A DNA stretch of 7,924 bases from the NCBI GenBank assembly GCA_012511485.1, contig JAAZFZ010000184.1, positions 1 to 7,924 on the forward strand. Direction: 5' to 3'. This stretch comes from Clostridiales bacterium (GTDB taxonomy: Bacteria > Bacillota > Clostridia > Oscillospirales > Acutalibacteraceae). Position numbers and translations under genes: made by a program. Shown here one piece after another: positions 7,149-7,924 of the stretch. The notes under the pieces were generated by a model. That model was not told the origin of the DNA and made no database searches. It saw nothing but the letters and a program-made list of their open reading frames with translations. Every line of letters begins with the position of its first letter. The first letter of the stretch is position 1.

Positions 7149-7177
7149 TTTACAAAGTAATTATAATAGTATAAGAT
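7149..7177 (+). promoter_or_regulatory. Probable promoter of the surface-protein gene
   Basis: TTTACA (7149-7154) can serve as -35, with TAAGAT (7172-7177) 17 bp later or TATAAG (7170-7175) 15 bp later as -10. A perfect TATAAT also lies at 7162-7167 but has only a poor -35 (near 7138-7143). At least one of these probably starts a transcript between 7174 and 7184, leaving a leader of about 250 nt. Confidence 0.5.
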
Positions 7178-7191
7178 ATAGAGGGAAACCT

Positions 7192-7326
7192 ATGCATTGC
7201 AATTTCAACAAGTTATTTTGGAATTGCTTTGAAAAATCGTTCTTAGGTTGCATAAACCTTTGTTTTACTCAGCACAAAAACAGCTTGCGGAGAGTTTCTC
7301 TTGCGGAGAGTTTCTGCGGGGTGTAG
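7192..7326 (+). CDS. Possible 44-residue Cys-containing small ORF in the leader
   Basis: An ATG at 7192 preceded by GAGGG (7181-7185, 6 nt spacing) opens 44 codons ending in TAG at 7324-7326. The product begins MHCNFNKLFWNC and has five Cys (3, 12, 20, 24, 42), many aromatic residues, and a short basic stretch near residues 30-35. There is no signal peptide and no family I recognise. Against it being a gene: the transcript may begin almost at the ribosome binding site, the ATG lies in a possible stem, and a 16-bp duplication, not a multiple of three, falls inside it and changes the last residues. It could be a leader peptide, a chance ORF in a regulatory RNA, or a real small protein. Confidence 0.25.
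   Translation: MHCNFNKLFWNCFEKSFLGCINLCFTQHKNSLRRVSLAESFCGV
7284..7315 (+). repeat. Perfect tandem duplication of a 16-bp unit
   Basis: CTTGCGGAGAGTTTCT occurs twice back to back (7284-7299 and 7300-7315). Each copy holds a GGAGAG sequence resembling a ribosome binding site, and the junction makes a small GAGA-GTT-TCTC hairpin. It lies in the leader before the surface-protein gene. Confidence 0.95.
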
Positions 7327-7428
7327 TTAAACTATTGCACCAGAAAGGTCAAGGCTTTTTTAACTTTTTTCAGAGTTTTTCTTGCCAAATCAAATCTTCA
7401 TTTTAATCTGTCTTTCGGAGGGATAAGT

Positions 7429-7924
7429 ATGATTAAACTTAAAGAAATTTCAAAAAGAACTGTTAGTATGTTCTTAACCCTTGCAATCATTACATCAATG
7501 CTGCTGTTTTTTGATATTGGCAAAATGAATGCCAATGCCGCAGTCAGCAAAACATCTGTATCATACCCAATTACCTTTTATGTGCCGGAGACTATATACT
7601 TAAAACCGCCAACGGGGTCAGGGACAACCGCAAACACATTTCAGTATTATGCCGATTGCAATACCAGCGGCACTTTAACTGCAGTAAATAATGATACTAG
7701 CGGTCAAGTTTATTTCTATTGTGCAGGCGCTACATCCTGCTCAATATCCTATTCAGGAGCTAGTAGTGTTACAATGGGCACAACCTCAGGCAGTACCACA
7801 ATAAACACAAATATAACAGCAGGCACTCTTTCAAGCGCTATTAATGTGGGAACAACTGCCACAATCACCTGGACCGTTACATACACCGTTGGCGGCCATA
7901 CCCGAACCGCAAAGGCATATACTG
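7429..7924 (+). CDS. Secreted Thr/Ser-rich surface protein, N-terminal part (runs off the edge)
   Basis: The first 165 codons of a gene that continues beyond the window. The start is ATG at 7429, with GGAGGG (7417-7422) 6 nt upstream. A classical signal peptide is seen: Lys/Arg-rich residues 2-10, a hydrophobic core at about 12-30, and a probable signal peptidase I site after Ala-Asn-Ala (35-37). The mature part is rich in Thr, Ser, Gly and Asn with beta-strand-like alternation, three Cys (77, 98, 104) and the segment TATITWTVTYTVGGHTRTAKAYT. I recall similar short segments from large uncharacterised surface proteins of gut Clostridia, but no named domain can be assigned. No catalytic motif is visible. 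The downstream part, including any cell-wall anchor, is outside the window. Confidence 0.8.
   Translation, partial: MIKLKEISKRTVSMFLTLAIITSMLLFFDIGKMNANAAVSKTSVSYPITFYVPETIYLKPPTGSGTTANTFQYYADCNTSGTLTAVNNDTSGQVYFYCAGATSCSISYSGASSVTMGTTSGSTTINTNITAGTLSSAINVGTTATITWTVTYTVGGHTRTAKAYT

Larger units (their letters stand above)
7178..7428 (+). promoter_or_regulatory. Long, possibly structured leader of the surface-protein gene
   Basis: Between the putative promoter and the ATG at 7429 the RNA can form several stems. GCAATTTC (7199-7206) pairs with GGAATTGC (7220-7227), and TATGCA (7191-7196) with TGCATA (7249-7254) enclosing that hairpin. AGGTT/AACCT (7245-7259) forms an alternative that excludes the outer stem. 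A 16-bp tandem duplication and T-rich runs (7355-7380) follow. It does not match any riboswitch consensus that I can recall, including c-di-GMP classes. A regulatory function is inferred from length and pairing potential only. Confidence 0.3.

Noticed and set aside
7343..7380. Attenuator terminator in the T-rich stretch before the surface gene
   Set aside because: The only stem available (AGAAAG with CTTTTT) is short and weak, so termination is not supported.
7178..7428. c-di-GMP or other known riboswitch in the leader
   Set aside because: I could not find the conserved core sequences of the classes I know; the leader is reported only as possibly structured.

Overview
The window looks like a chromosomal segment of a low-to-moderate GC Gram-positive bacterium of the Clostridia, possibly an uncultured Oscillospiraceae/Ruminococcaceae-type gut organism. 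This is inferred from strong AGGAG/GGAGG ribosome binding sites, frequent TTG and GTG starts, a TepA-SpoIIIE gene neighbourhood known from Firmicutes, and a secreted Thr/Ser-rich surface protein. No rRNA, tRNA, CRISPR array, insertion sequence or prophage gene was found.

Left edge (1-886, minus strand): the N-terminal 43% or so of a monomeric-type aconitase. It is broken by an in-frame TAG (complement of 50-52), after which the same frame continues with clearly aconitase-like sequence to the window edge. This is either a nonsense mutation or sequencing error, or, less likely, a recoded codon. A good sigma-A-like promoter (931-959) drives it. The 281-bp divergent gap also holds a promoter for the rightward cluster (1042-1070) and a hairpin just before the first gene.

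Centre (1168-6795, plus strand): five genes in a row, probably one or two transcripts. They are a ClpP-fold TepA-like protease with an Asn/Gln repeat tail, undecaprenyl-diphosphatase UppP, the DNA translocase SpoIIIE/FtsK, a membrane-anchored metallo-beta-lactamase-fold protein related to the ComEC C-terminal domain, and a small DUF3006 protein. A rho-independent terminator (6856-6898) closes the cluster. The genes join cell-envelope recycling (UppP), chromosome translocation at division or sporulation (SpoIIIE), and putative proteolysis or hydrolysis near the membrane.

Right (6796-7428): a 633-bp stretch without a well-supported gene. It holds the terminator, a very AT-rich spacer, a promoter region, and a roughly 250-nt leader with possible RNA stems, a 16-bp tandem duplication and a possible 44-codon Cys-containing ORF. 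The leader precedes a secreted surface protein whose N-terminal 165 residues are in the window (7429-7924, open at the edge).

Most of the window is ordinary housekeeping. I did not find a convincing new biological system. The points most worth checking are the broken aconitase and the unusual leader before the surface-protein gene.
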